Part shown: one piece after another, positions 27,439-36,143 of the stretch | Position numbering within the stretch: the first letter of the stretch is position 1 | How the letters are laid out: every line of letters starts with the position of its first letter | Translations under genes and position numbers: made by a program | The notes under the pieces: model-generated | The model's input: only the letters and a program-made list of their open reading frames with translations | What the model was told of the DNA's origin: nothing | Databases searched by the model: none | Source: Polaribacter sp. | GTDB taxonomy: Bacteria > Bacteroidota > Bacteroidia > Flavobacteriales > Flavobacteriaceae | Direction of reading: 5' to 3' | Length of the DNA: 64,000 nt | Assembly: GCA_023254055.1 (NCBI GenBank) | Contig: JALQYN010000065.1 | Coordinates: forward strand, 20,695-84,694

Positions 27439-28437
27439 TTATTTACCACACAATGCATCTAATTCTTCTTGGCTATTTATTACAATGGTTTCTCTGTTTT
27501 TAATAATTGATAACGGAAACACATAAGTGGGTCTAACACCTTTTCCTAAGCTTTCATGGTAGGCTTTAAGCTCTTCTACATTAGCAATAGCTTTTGTTGA
27601 CCCATCGTCTAGTGTTACCGATATCGGGAAAACAAATTCAGGTCTTTTACCTTTCTTTGGCTTTTTAATCAAAGCATCAAATTCTTCTTGTGAATTTATC
27701 ACAATTGTTTCTCCATTCTTTTCAACTGAAATAGGAAAAACAAACACCGGTTTAACACCATCAGCCAAGGTATCTAAGTACGCTTTAAATTCCTCTTCGT
27801 TCGCAATTTCTTGAGTACTTGTATCTTCTAAGACAACAGATAAAGGAAAAATTAAATGTGGTCTTCTTCCTTTTGCAGGTTTCCCCATTATAGCTTTTAA
27901 TTCATTTTCATCAGAAACTTCAATTGTTTTTCCATTTACTAAAAGCGATAAAGGGAAAACAAATACAGGCTTTACACCTTCATCTAACCCATCTAAATAA
28001 GCTCTTAAAGCTTCTTTATCATCAACTTCTTGAGTACTTCCATCACCTAGTTCTACAGAAACAGGAAAAACAAATTCAGGTTTTTTTCTACCACGAGCAC
28101 CCCTGATCAATTCTTTTAATTGTTTCATGTCATTGACCGTTATTGCCTCTCCATCGATAGTAATTTCAAAAGGAAAAGTTAGTTGTGGTTTGTTTGTGGT
28201 TGCAGCATAATCTTCTAAATCGTAATCACTATTGATGGTTGTTGTAGCAGAAGTATTTGTGATTGCACTAACCGGATAGGTAATAATCATTGTTTCTACC
28301 ATGCTTAAAACCTCTTCTTTATTAAGAGAAGTTTGTGCTTCAAAAAGTTCAATATCTTCTGTTGTTGAATCTTGACAAGCAAACAACGAACTTACTATTA
28401 ATGATAACGCAACTAATTTTTTTACAAATATTTTCAT
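27439..28437 (-). CDS. lipoprotein made of alternating FP[LIV]S repeats
   Basis: A 332-residue protein with a lipoprotein signal (SLIVSSLFAC, lipidated Cys21). Residues 83-332 are seven tandem units starting at 83, 119, 156, 192, 229, 265 and 302, so the spacing alternates 36, 37, 36, 37, 36, 37. Each unit begins with K/R-P and a core such as FVFPLS. Odd units carry NGxTIxV-like strands, even units DGST-like ones (A/B alternation). A degenerate extra unit (IITYPVSAI) seems to lie at about 48-82. I know no family with this exact pattern. It is divergent from an ECF sigma gene and shares a promoter motif with fecR, so it is probably a target of that sigma factor. Confidence 0.8.
   Translation of the reverse strand: MKIFVKKLVALSLIVSSLFACQDSTTEDIELFEAQTSLNKEEVLSMVETMIITYPVSAITNTSATTTINSDYDLEDYAATTNKPQLTFPFEITIDGEAITVNDMKQLKELIRGARGRKKPEFVFPVSVELGDGSTQEVDDKEALRAYLDGLDEGVKPVFVFPLSLLVNGKTIEVSDENELKAIMGKPAKGRRPHLIFPLSVVLEDTSTQEIANEEEFKAYLDTLADGVKPVFVFPISVEKNGETIVINSQEEFDALIKKPKKGKRPEFVFPISVTLDDGSTKAIANVEELKAYHESLGKGVRPTYVFPLSIIKNRETIVINSQEELDALCGK
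27442..28191 (-). repeat. tandem coding repeat, seven units in A-B-A-B-A-B-A order
   Basis: The units encode 36 or 37 residues alternately, so the repeat period is 73 residues (219 bp). Units of the same type are more alike (EFVFPVSVELGDGSTQEV versus EFVFPISVTLDDGSTKAI) than neighbours, pointing to duplication of A-B pairs. Confidence 0.75.
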
Positions 28438-28481
28438 GATTTAAATTTTTAATGTTCACTTATAAAACAGTCAAATCATAG

Positions 28482-28491
28482 AATACCCTAC
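28482..28491 (-). promoter_or_regulatory. GTAGGGTATT element upstream of repeat lipoprotein gene
   Basis: On the minus strand, GTAGGGTATT ends 44 bp before the lipoprotein ATG. The identical 10-mer is found before fecR (29073-29082), in the same orientation to its gene and at a similar distance. Likely a promoter element read by the ECF sigma factor. Confidence 0.5.
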
Positions 28492-28521
28492 CAGAAAAGC
28501 AAAAAAAATAAAAAAAACTGC

Positions 28522-28529
28522 TATTTTTG
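28522..28529 (+). promoter_or_regulatory. -7 box of ECF sigma gene
   Basis: TATTTTTG (TAnnTTTG). Its TTG is in frame with the gene and could be miscalled as a start codon; the real ATG is at 28548. Confidence 0.5.
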
Positions 28530-28547
28530 AGGAATAATAGGGGGTTC

Positions 28548-29057
28548 ATGTCAGAAAAAAAATCGGTTTGCGAATCAAAAGTCTTTGAAGAATTGTATTC
28601 TGCGCATTCAAAATCGTTATATAATTTTGCTTTTTATAAATCTGGTAATACAGCGCAGTCAGAAGACTTAGTTCAGGAAGCATTTATTAAAATGTGGAAC
28701 AATTGTGCTAAAGTTGTCTTTGAAAAAGCAAAATCTTTCCTTTTTACAGTAGTAAACAACCTGTTTTTAAATCAAGTTGCACATCAAAAAGTAGTTTTAA
28801 GCTATAATTTAATAGGAAGAAAAGAAACCACAAACGAAAGTCCAGAGTTTATATTGGAAGAAAAAGAGTTTATGGACAAACTTCAAAACGCAATTTCTGA
28901 TTTAACAGACGGACAAAGAGAAGTATTCTTATTAAACCGAATCGATAAAAAAACATATAAAGAGATTTCAGAATTGCTTTCTATTTCTGTAAAAGCTGTT
29001 GAAAAAAGAATGCATTTGGCATTAAAACAACTAAGAGAAAAAGTAGGAAATATATAA
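28548..29057 (+). CDS. ECF-type RNA polymerase sigma factor (FecI-like)
   Basis: A 169-residue sigma-70 family factor. Region 2: ELYSAHSKSLYNFAFYKSGN followed by QSEDLVQEAFIKMWNN. Region 4: DLTDGQREVFLLNRI, then YKEISELLSISVKAVEKRMH. I choose ATG 28548 (MSEKKSVCESKVF); the in-frame TTG at 28527 is part of the -7 box. It is followed by a FecR anti-sigma gene and a TonB transducer, the classical cell-surface signalling order, and is divergent from the repeat lipoprotein gene. Confidence 0.9.
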   Translation: MSEKKSVCESKVFEELYSAHSKSLYNFAFYKSGNTAQSEDLVQEAFIKMWNNCAKVVFEKAKSFLFTVVNNLFLNQVAHQKVVLSYNLIGRKETTNESPEFILEEKEFMDKLQNAISDLTDGQREVFLLNRIDKKTYKEISELLSISVKAVEKRMHLALKQLREKVGNI

Positions 29058-29072
29058 TTGTCAACACTAAAA

Positions 29073-29082
29073 GTAGGGTATT
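29073..29082 (+). promoter_or_regulatory. GTAGGGTATT element upstream of fecR
   Basis: GTAGGGTATT in the 62-bp sigma-fecR gap, 37 bp before the fecR ATG; identical to the element before the lipoprotein gene (28482-28491, minus). Suggests that fecR and the TonB gene have their own ECF-dependent promoter. Confidence 0.5.
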
Positions 29083-29119
29083 TAGCAAGCAAGCTGTTAT
29101 ACTTATAAAGAAACTAAAA

Positions 29120-30028
29120 ATGAAAAACGAACATACAGACGATACATTTTTATCACGTTGGCTACATAATGATTTAACGAATGAAGAATTGGTTTCTTTT
29201 AAGAAAACAGAAGCCTATAAAGAATATCAAAAAATTATTAACGCAACTCAAAACTTTAACGCACCCAACTTTAATAAAGCAGAAGTCTTAGAAAAAATTA
29301 TTCAAAAAACGACCAATAAAAAAGTAAAAAAATTACTTCCAAATTGGGTGTATGCAGCAGCAGCTTCTATTGTGTTACTATTAAGCACTGTTTATTTTTT
29401 AACAAGTTCTAATGAAAATTATTCAACATCATTTGGTGAGCAATTAGCATTGGTTTTGCCTGATGGATCGGAAGTGTTGTTAAATTCTAAATCTTCTATA
29501 TCGTATAAAAAAAGCGATTGGTTTGATGGAAATAGAACCTTACAACTTAAAGGAGAAGGATATTTTAAAGTACAAAAAGGCTCAAAATTTACAGTAAATT
29601 CAGACAATGGAAGCGTGAGTGTTTTAGGGACGCAATTCAATGTAAAAACAAACCCTTCTTATTTTGAGGTTTTATGTTACGAAGGAAAAGTACAAGTTAA
29701 AAACACCCAAGAAACAGCTATTTTAACAAAGGGACTGTCCTTTAGAAAAATTGAAAACAACAACTCAGAAAAAGGAACTTTCTCAAACTCAAAACCAACA
29801 TGGTTAGATGGAGAAAGCACTTTTAACAATACACCTTTACAATTTGTATTAAAAGAATTGCAAAATCAATATCAAATAAAAGTAACTTCAATAGATGTTG
29901 ATTTAAACACCTTGTTTACAGGAGCTTTTACAAATAAAAACTTAAATTTAGCGTTACAAACAATATGTGCACCTTTGTCTATTCAGTTTGCAATTGATGA
30001 GAATACAGTGGTGCTTACCAAAAAATAA
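29120..30028 (+). CDS. FecR-family anti-sigma factor
   Basis: A 302-residue inner-membrane protein. The N-terminal cytoplasmic part (about 1-75) would bind the sigma factor; one helix (VYAAAASIVLLLSTVYFL, about 76-94) crosses the membrane; the periplasmic FecR domain follows (LALVLPDGSEVLLNSKSSIS, then GEGYFKVQKGSKFTVNSDNG). The C-terminus (FNNTPLQFVLKELQNQYQIK) matches the FecR C-terminal DUF4974. It passes the signal from the TonB receptor to the sigma factor. The TonB gene begins 2 bp downstream. Confidence 0.92.
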   Translation: MKNEHTDDTFLSRWLHNDLTNEELVSFKKTEAYKEYQKIINATQNFNAPNFNKAEVLEKIIQKTTNKKVKKLLPNWVYAAAASIVLLLSTVYFLTSSNENYSTSFGEQLALVLPDGSEVLLNSKSSISYKKSDWFDGNRTLQLKGEGYFKVQKGSKFTVNSDNGSVSVLGTQFNVKTNPSYFEVLCYEGKVQVKNTQETAILTKGLSFRKIENNNSEKGTFSNSKPTWLDGESTFNNTPLQFVLKELQNQYQIKVTSIDVDLNTLFTGAFTNKNLNLALQTICAPLSIQFAIDENTVVLTKK

Positions 30029-30030
30029 GA

Positions 30031-32637
30031 ATGCTTAAAAAAACTGTTTTACTATTCTGTTTTCTTTTTTTTGTTGGAGTTGTTTTTGCGCAAAAGACCT
30101 CTCAAAAAACACCTTTGTTAGAAATTTTAACATCCATAGAAAAGCAACACGATGTAAAGTTTTCATATAGTTCTAGTTTGGTTACGAATATCTATTGTTT
30201 TCCTTTTTCAAAAGAAATAACAGTAAAAGAAAAATTAGAGAATCTAAGAAAGCAAACGTTTTTAGAATTTAAACAAATTGATGATAGATACATTGTGATC
30301 TCTGAAAAAAAGACAACAAATAACCATAGGATAAGCGGCGTTATTCTTAATTTAAAAAACAATGAATTTGTTCCTTTCTCTTCTGTAATCATAAAAGGAA
30401 CATCACGTGGAACAACAACAGATGAAAATGGAACCTTTATACTAGACAACGTTTCTTCAAATCAAGAAATAGTAATTCAAAGTGTTGGATTTAAAACTGT
30501 TATAGTTCCTGTTTATCAGTTTTTAAACCAAGCCAATTTGACAATAAAATTAGAAGAAGACAATATTCATTTAGAAGAGGTATTGATTAGTGATTACATC
30601 ACCCAAGGGATTTCAAAAAAGCAAGATGGTGCAATAGAAGTATCGCCTAAAAAATTAGGTATTTTACCAGGTTTAATAGAACCAGATGTATTGTTAAGCT
30701 TACAATTATTACCCGGAATTCAAAGTCCATCAGAAACCGCTTCTGGTTTACAAATAAGAGGAAGTTCACCAGATCAAAACTTAGTGTTATTTGACGGAAT
30801 TAAAATGTATCAGAGTGGTCATTTCTTTGGATTGATTTCTTCATTTAACCCTTATGTTACCAAAAAAATAAGTTTGTACAGAAACGGCACAAATGCAAAA
30901 TTTGGGGATAGAATAGGTGGGGTTTTAGACATAAGCTCCGGAGATGATGTGCCAACTTTTGAAGTTGGTTTTGGTGTAAATCTAACACATGCAGATGCGT
31001 ATCTTAAAACTCCACTTTTTAACAACAAAGCAGGGTTGGTTTTTTCTGCCCGAAGATCTATTACAGACCTGGTAGAAACAATTACCTATAAAAACTTTTC
31101 TGAAAGTGTATTTCAAAACACGCGAATTTTAGACGGAAGAGTTAACGACCCAAACAGACTCTCTAATGTTAACAACGATTTTTATTTTCAAGATTATAAT
31201 CTAAAATTTATTGCAGAGTTGTCAGATAAAAGTAAACTATCAATTAGCAATTTATTTAATAAAAATAAATTAGATTTTTCATCAGAAAACTTAAAATTTA
31301 GAGAAAAAATAGTTGATAAGATTACTTATCAAAACAAAGGGACTCGATTAATTTGGGATTATAAAACAAGCAATCGTTTTTCACAAAGTATAGATTTTCA
31401 TACTTCAGAATACACCTTCGATTACTTTGGAAATAGAGTAGAAACAAGAAACAATCCGAACGACAACAGAGATAGAGATTTTGAAATAGCAAATCATGTA
31501 AAAGACAATGGTATTAATTACGGATTTATTTATAATTTTAACCCGAACCTTCAATTGAGTGGCGGTTATCAATATTCAAAAACGGATATTTTTTATGTGT
31601 ACAAAACGAACTTTAACACACAAAATAATTTATTATTAAGTGTAGAAAATAGTACCAATACAACAAGCGCATTTTTTTCAGAGTTAAAATACAACCAAGA
31701 AAATTCTTTTATAAGTTTTGGGGTTAGAGCCAATAATTTTTCTTCTGCAAAAGAATGGTTTTTTGAGCCAAGACTTTTTGCTTCCACAAAAATTTCTGAA
31801 ACCTTTACCCTTAAAACTTCTGCAGAAATAAAAAATCAAGCAGTGAGTCAAATAATTGAATATAGAAATAATGGAATTGGTTTAGAAAATAATATCTGGG
31901 CTATAGCAAACAATGCAATTCCGATTTTAAATAGCAAACAATTATCAATTGGGTTTTTATATCAAAAAAATGGGTGGAATTTAGATGTTGATTTTTATAA
32001 GAAAAAGGTAAAAGGATTAACATTAATGACCGATGACATTGCAAATAGCTCCCCAACAAATAAAGTTCCGTTTTATATTTCTGGAGAAAATAGCATTGAC
32101 GGAATAGACGTCTTGTTAAAAAAGAGATTTGGTAAGTATCGTTCTTGGATAAGCTATTCGTATGCAAATTCAAAACAACAATTTAAAGAATTAAATAATG
32201 GAAATGAGTTTAATGGAATTAACGGAATTCCACATTCTTTTTCATGGTCTCATACATACAAAGCAAATCAATTTGAATTTTCTTTAGGATGGAAATTGCG
32301 TTCTGGAATTCCATATACAGAAGCAACAGGAACTTACAGAGATATCAACAACAATTTAAGAGTTTCTTATGGAGACGTTAATGAAAAAAGATTGCCTAAT
32401 TATCAAAAATTTGATTTTTCATCTACCTATAAATTCAATGTTTCAAAAAAGAAAAAAATTGAAGGAAAAATTGGAGTGTCCTTACTAAATATTTTTGATA
32501 AAAAGAATATTTTAAACAGAACCTACGAACTGAAAGTTGTGAATTCACCAGGAAATGTTGAAGAGCAAAAACTAGTAAAAATTGATAGATTGTCTTTAGG
32601 TTTTACACCAAATGTAGTTTTTAGACTTACTTTTTAA
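30031..32637 (+). CDS. TonB-dependent transducer with STN domain
   Basis: An 868-residue outer-membrane receptor. Signal peptide (MLKKTVLLFCFLFFVGVVFA), then an STN signalling domain (LEILTSIEKQHDVKFSYSSS, about 30-95), a CarboxypepD_reg-like domain (SGVILNLKNNEFVPFSSVII, about 100-185), plug with IRGSSPDQNLVLFDGIKMYQ and a barrel ending in a C-terminal phenylalanine (VVFRLTF). The STN domain is what allows such receptors to signal through FecR. Substrate unknown. Together with the sigma and FecR genes it forms a surface-sensing cassette. Confidence 0.9.
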   Translation: MLKKTVLLFCFLFFVGVVFAQKTSQKTPLLEILTSIEKQHDVKFSYSSSLVTNIYCFPFSKEITVKEKLENLRKQTFLEFKQIDDRYIVISEKKTTNNHRISGVILNLKNNEFVPFSSVIIKGTSRGTTTDENGTFILDNVSSNQEIVIQSVGFKTVIVPVYQFLNQANLTIKLEEDNIHLEEVLISDYITQGISKKQDGAIEVSPKKLGILPGLIEPDVLLSLQLLPGIQSPSETASGLQIRGSSPDQNLVLFDGIKMYQSGHFFGLISSFNPYVTKKISLYRNGTNAKFGDRIGGVLDISSGDDVPTFEVGFGVNLTHADAYLKTPLFNNKAGLVFSARRSITDLVETITYKNFSESVFQNTRILDGRVNDPNRLSNVNNDFYFQDYNLKFIAELSDKSKLSISNLFNKNKLDFSSENLKFREKIVDKITYQNKGTRLIWDYKTSNRFSQSIDFHTSEYTFDYFGNRVETRNNPNDNRDRDFEIANHVKDNGINYGFIYNFNPNLQLSGGYQYSKTDIFYVYKTNFNTQNNLLLSVENSTNTTSAFFSELKYNQENSFISFGVRANNFSSAKEWFFEPRLFASTKISETFTLKTSAEIKNQAVSQIIEYRNNGIGLENNIWAIANNAIPILNSKQLSIGFLYQKNGWNLDVDFYKKKVKGLTLMTDDIANSSPTNKVPFYISGENSIDGIDVLLKKRFGKYRSWISYSYANSKQQFKELNNGNEFNGINGIPHSFSWSHTYKANQFEFSLGWKLRSGIPYTEATGTYRDINNNLRVSYGDVNEKRLPNYQKFDFSSTYKFNVSKKKKIEGKIGVSLLNIFDKKNILNRTYELKVVNSPGNVEEQKLVKIDRLSLGFTPNVVFRLTF

Positions 32638-33786
32638 CTAGTTAATTACAGCCTCTTTAGTGTGTAACAAACGCGTTAGTTTTATAGATAAATCTAATAA
32701 GATAATTTTTGGATTCCCGTTTCGCTCAATATGATATATTGCCGAACTTATTTCGTTGCTAATTTCTAAAACGTTTCCACTATGAACAAAAGGAGCAAAC
32801 TTTTTTAAATCGAAACCAGCAGTTTCTGTTTCTAAGAAAACAATTTCTTCTGAGTTATAGTTTAACAATAGCGCTTGTCTAAAAAACTGTAAACAATAGT
32901 GTAAAAAGCGTTTTTGAGTTTCTCTTCCACTTTTCGAAATCTCATCACTCCAAGAGACCAATTGTTGCACAACGGTAGCATTTCCTTTAGCTCTAAACGC
33001 CGTTCTTACCCAAGTAATAAACCATTGTTCAAAAACAGCATCGCTAGAGTCGTGCAATAATAAATGCAATGCTTTATTGTAATTCCCTTCTGATTGATGT
33101 GCAATTTTATACGCAGCACTTTCAGAAATCTTTTCTTTAGCAATTAAAGAATGTGCAATTTCTTCTTCAGATAAGGCAGGAAAATGAATGGTTTGACAAC
33201 GAGATTTTATGGTATTTATAATTTGCTCTTCATTTTCAGTACACAAAATAAATAGGGTTTTTTCTGGCGGCTCTTCAATTAGTTTCAATAATTTATTTGA
33301 GGCAGAAGCATTCATTTTTTCAGCCATCCAAATAATCATTACTTTAAATCCGCCTTCATAAGATTTTAGCTGTAAAGATTTTACAATGTTTTCCGCTTCG
33401 TCTACACCCATTAAACCCTGTTTGTTCTCAACACCAATAAACTGTAGCCAATTATACAAACTTCCATAAGGTTGCTCTTTTATATACGTTCTCCAATCTT
33501 CTAAAAACAAATCACTAACGGGGTGTTTTTTTACTTTATCATTAGCGGTTACTGGAAAGGCAAAATGCAAATCAGGATGGGTTAGCTTTTCACATTTAAC
33601 CCTGCAAGAATCTTCATTGTTACTGGTTGCACAAAGCAAATACTGTGCATATGCTATGGCCATAGGTAATGTACCAAAACCTTCTTTTCCTACAAACATT
33701 TGTGCATGCGGAATTCTACCTTTTTCAGTAGTAGATTTTAAGTGTTTTTTAATATGATCTTGACCAATTACATCTTTGAAAAACAT
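32638..33786 (-). CDS. holB: DNA polymerase III delta' subunit (clamp loader)
   Basis: A 382-residue AAA+ protein of the replicative clamp loader. The start MFFKDVIGQDHIKKHLKSTT is typical; an upstream in-frame extension to 33873 is unlikely because it would cross the promoter. AQMFVGKEGFGTLPMAIAYA is a degenerate Walker A, cysteines in LLCATSNNEDSCRVKCEKL form the zinc-binding part, and LLKLIEEPPEKTLFILCTE and INTIKSRCQTIHF are sensor-region hallmarks. It abuts the TonB gene convergently and is divergent from pgk. Confidence 0.92.
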   Translation of the reverse strand: MFFKDVIGQDHIKKHLKSTTEKGRIPHAQMFVGKEGFGTLPMAIAYAQYLLCATSNNEDSCRVKCEKLTHPDLHFAFPVTANDKVKKHPVSDLFLEDWRTYIKEQPYGSLYNWLQFIGVENKQGLMGVDEAENIVKSLQLKSYEGGFKVMIIWMAEKMNASASNKLLKLIEEPPEKTLFILCTENEEQIINTIKSRCQTIHFPALSEEEIAHSLIAKEKISESAAYKIAHQSEGNYNKALHLLLHDSSDAVFEQWFITWVRTAFRAKGNATVVQQLVSWSDEISKSGRETQKRFLHYCLQFFRQALLLNYNSEEIVFLETETAGFDLKKFAPFVHSGNVLEISNEISSAIYHIERNGNPKIILLDLSIKLTRLLHTKEAVIN

Positions 33787-33790
33787 AGCA

Positions 33791-33798
33791 CAAATATA
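33791..33798 (-). promoter_or_regulatory. -7 box of holB, leaderless-type
   Basis: TATATTTG on the minus strand, perfect TAnnTTTG, followed by 4 bases (TGCT) and the holB ATG. Transcription would begin at or next to the start codon, so the mRNA may be leaderless. Confidence 0.55.
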
Positions 33799-33847
33799 TA
33801 ACTTTAAATTATCGAAAACAGCATTGCTTTTTTTTGATGACTTATTT

Positions 33848-33876
33848 TTTGTAACCTTCATAAATAAGTACATTTG
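33848..33876 (+). promoter_or_regulatory. promoter of pgk
   Basis: TTTG (33848-33851), 17-bp spacer, then TACATTTG (33869-33876); a complete Bacteroidetes -33/-7 promoter, 18 bp before the pgk ATG. Confidence 0.75.
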
Positions 33877-33894
33877 TAAAAAAAGATTAGAACA

Positions 33895-35085
33895 ATGCCA
33901 ACACTAAACGATTTTAATTTTGAGAACAAAAAAGCACTAATAAGAGTAGATTTTAATGTGCCATTAAATAATGAATTTATGGTTACTGATGCAACAAGAA
34001 TTCATGCAGCAAAATCAACAATTATTAAAGTTTTAGAAGATGGAGGCTCAGCAATATTAATGTCGCATCTTGGCAGACCCAAAGGAAAAGAAGATCAGTT
34101 TTCTTTACGTCATATTGTAGAAAAGGTAATCGAAATATTAGGTGTACAAGTTAAGTTTGTTGATGATTGTGTTGGAGAAAAAGTAGCAAAAGCGGTTTCT
34201 GAATTAGAGCCAGGAGAAATTTTATTATTAGAAAATTTGCGTTTTTACGAAGAAGAAAAAGCAGGAGACAAAAATTTTGCAGAACAGCTTTCTAACTTTG
34301 GAGATATCTATGTAAACGATGCTTTTGGAACTGCTCACAGAGCACATGCCTCAACAGCAATTATTGCCGAATTTTTTCCGAATAAAAAATGTTTTGGAAA
34401 TCTGTTAGCAAGAGAAATTGAAAGCATTCATAAAGTTTTAAATGATAATGAAAAACCTGTAACAGCAATTTTAGGAGGGGCGAAAGTATCATCAAAAATT
34501 GGCGTTATCGAAAACATTTTAGATAAAGTAGATCATATTATTATTGGTGGTGGAATGACATTTACCTTTATAAAAGCACTAGGAGGAAGCATAGGAAGTT
34601 CTTTGGTAGAAGAAGATAAACAAGAATTGGCGTTATCTATTTTAAAAAAGGCTAAAGCTAAAAATGTTGAAATTCACCTACCAGTAGATGCAATTATTAC
34701 AGATAGTTTTTCTAATGATGCAAACACAAAAGAAGTAGATACCACTCAAATTCCTGATGGTTGGATGGGATTAGACGCCGGTTCTAAAACAGCTGAAAAA
34801 TTTGCAGCCGTAATAGCAAAATCAAAAACGATATTATGGAACGGACCCTTAGGCGTTTTTGAAATGGAAAATTTCTCTAAAGGAACCATAGCCCTTGGAA
34901 ATGCGATTGCAGAAGCTACAGCAAATGGAGCTTTTTCTTTAGTAGGAGGAGGAGATTCAGTTGCCGCGGTTAAACAATTTGGCTTCGAAGGCAAAGTAAG
35001 TTATGTTTCAACGGGTGGTGGAGCCATGTTAGAAATGTTGGAAGGAAAAACATTACCCGGAATTATAGCAATTCTTAACGAATAA
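33895..35085 (+). CDS. pgk: phosphoglycerate kinase
   Basis: A 396-residue glycolytic enzyme that transfers a phosphate from 1,3-bisphosphoglycerate to ADP. Motifs: [13 protein letters not shown] near the start, [45 protein letters not shown] and [12 protein letters not shown] with [17 protein letters not shown] at the C-terminus. Full length with a strong promoter; the aldo/keto reductase gene follows after 15 bp. Confidence 0.98.
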   Translation: MPTLNDFNFENKKALIRVDFNVPLNNEFMVTDATRIHAAKSTIIKVLEDGGSAILMSHLGRPKGKEDQFSLRHIVEKVIEILGVQVKFVDDCVGEKVAKAVSELEPGEILLLENLRFYEEEKAGDKNFAEQLSNFGDIYVNDAFGTAHRAHASTAIIAEFFPNKKCFGNLLAREIESIHKVLNDNEKPVTAILGGAKVSSKIGVIENILDKVDHIIIGGGMTFTFIKALGGSIGSSLVEEDKQELALSILKKAKAKNVEIHLPVDAIITDSFSNDANTKEVDTTQIPDGWMGLDAGSKTAEKFAAVIAKSKTILWNGPLGVFEMENFSKGTIALGNAIAEATANGAFSLVGGGDSVAAVKQFGFEGKVSYVSTGGGAMLEMLEGKTLPGIIAILNE

Positions 35086-35100
35086 AAAATAAACCTATTT

Positions 35101-36138
35101 ATGAAGTACACAACATTACCAAATTCAGATATAAAAGTTTCTAAAATTTGTTTAGGAACCATGACTTGGGGACAGCAAAACACAGAACAAGAAGGTCATG
35201 AACAAATGGATTATGCTTTAGAAAAAGGAGTGAACTTTTTTGATGTAGCAGAATTGTATCCAATTCCTGCAAAAGCAGAAACTTATGGAGCTACAGAAAA
35301 AATTATTGGCTCTTGGTTTCAAAAAAACGGAAATAGAGACAAGGTTGTTTTAGCAAGTAAAATTGCTGGCTGGGGAGCTTATACGGCTCATATTAGAAAA
35401 GACGGATTTAGCAAAAGAGCAATTAAAGAAGCTCTTGAAGGCAGCTTAAAAAGACTACAAACAGACTATATAGACTTATACCAATTACACTGGCCAGAAA
35501 GAGCTGTTAACTGTTTTGGTGTTAGAGAGTATCCGTATCAAAATCATTCAGAGCAATTTGAAAACCATTTAGAAATTTTAGAAACGCTTCAAGGATTTAT
35601 TTCAGAAGGAAAGATTCGTAAAATTGGAATATCGAATGAGTCTCCGTGGGGAACCATGCAGTATTTGCAAACCGCAAAAGACCATAATTTACCAAGAATG
35701 TCAACCATACAAAATTCGTATTCTTTATTACATAGAGCTTACGAATATGGAATGTCTGAAGTTTCTCTTCGAGAAAATATTGGTTTACTGGCATTTTCTC
35801 CATTGGCTTTTGGAGTATTATCTGGAAAATATGTTGGTGGGAAAAAACCGAGCGATGCACGCGTAACCTTGTTTCCAAATTACAACAGATACTCATCTGC
35901 TCAATCGGAAAAAGCAGTGATAGAATATCAAAAAATTGCTGAGAAACACGGAATGTCTTTGGTCGAATTATCACTTGCTTTTATAAACCAATTACCATTT
36001 GTAACAAGCAATATTATTGGAGCAACAAAAATGAGTCAGTTAAAAGAAAACATCAATAGCATTGATATTACTTTATCAGAAGAAATTATTAATGAGATAA
36101 ACGGGGTTCATAAAATAATGCCTAATCCGGCGCCATAA
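35101..36138 (+). CDS. aldo/keto reductase (Tas-like)
   Basis: A 345-residue NADP(H)-dependent oxidoreductase with a TIM-barrel fold. Start: MKYTTLPNSDIKVSKICLGT, then the catalytic tetrad region FFDVAELYP (Asp, Tyr), LASKIAG (Lys) and YQLHWPERA (His). C-terminal NADPH-binding ITSN-type segment is FVTSNIIGATKMSQLKENIN. The layout resembles E. coli Tas. The physiological substrate is unknown. It may be co-transcribed with pgk. Confidence 0.9.
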   Translation: MKYTTLPNSDIKVSKICLGTMTWGQQNTEQEGHEQMDYALEKGVNFFDVAELYPIPAKAETYGATEKIIGSWFQKNGNRDKVVLASKIAGWGAYTAHIRKDGFSKRAIKEALEGSLKRLQTDYIDLYQLHWPERAVNCFGVREYPYQNHSEQFENHLEILETLQGFISEGKIRKIGISNESPWGTMQYLQTAKDHNLPRMSTIQNSYSLLHRAYEYGMSEVSLRENIGLLAFSPLAFGVLSGKYVGGKKPSDARVTLFPNYNRYSSAQSEKAVIEYQKIAEKHGMSLVELSLAFINQLPFVTSNIIGATKMSQLKENINSIDITLSEEIINEINGVHKIMPNPAP

Positions 36139-36143
36139 ATATG

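Noticed and set aside
30400..30413. ACATCACGTGGAAC as a third parS site
   Set aside because: It shares only the TCACGTG centre with parS (four mismatches in 14), is inside the TonB transducer coding region, and has no palindromic outer arms.
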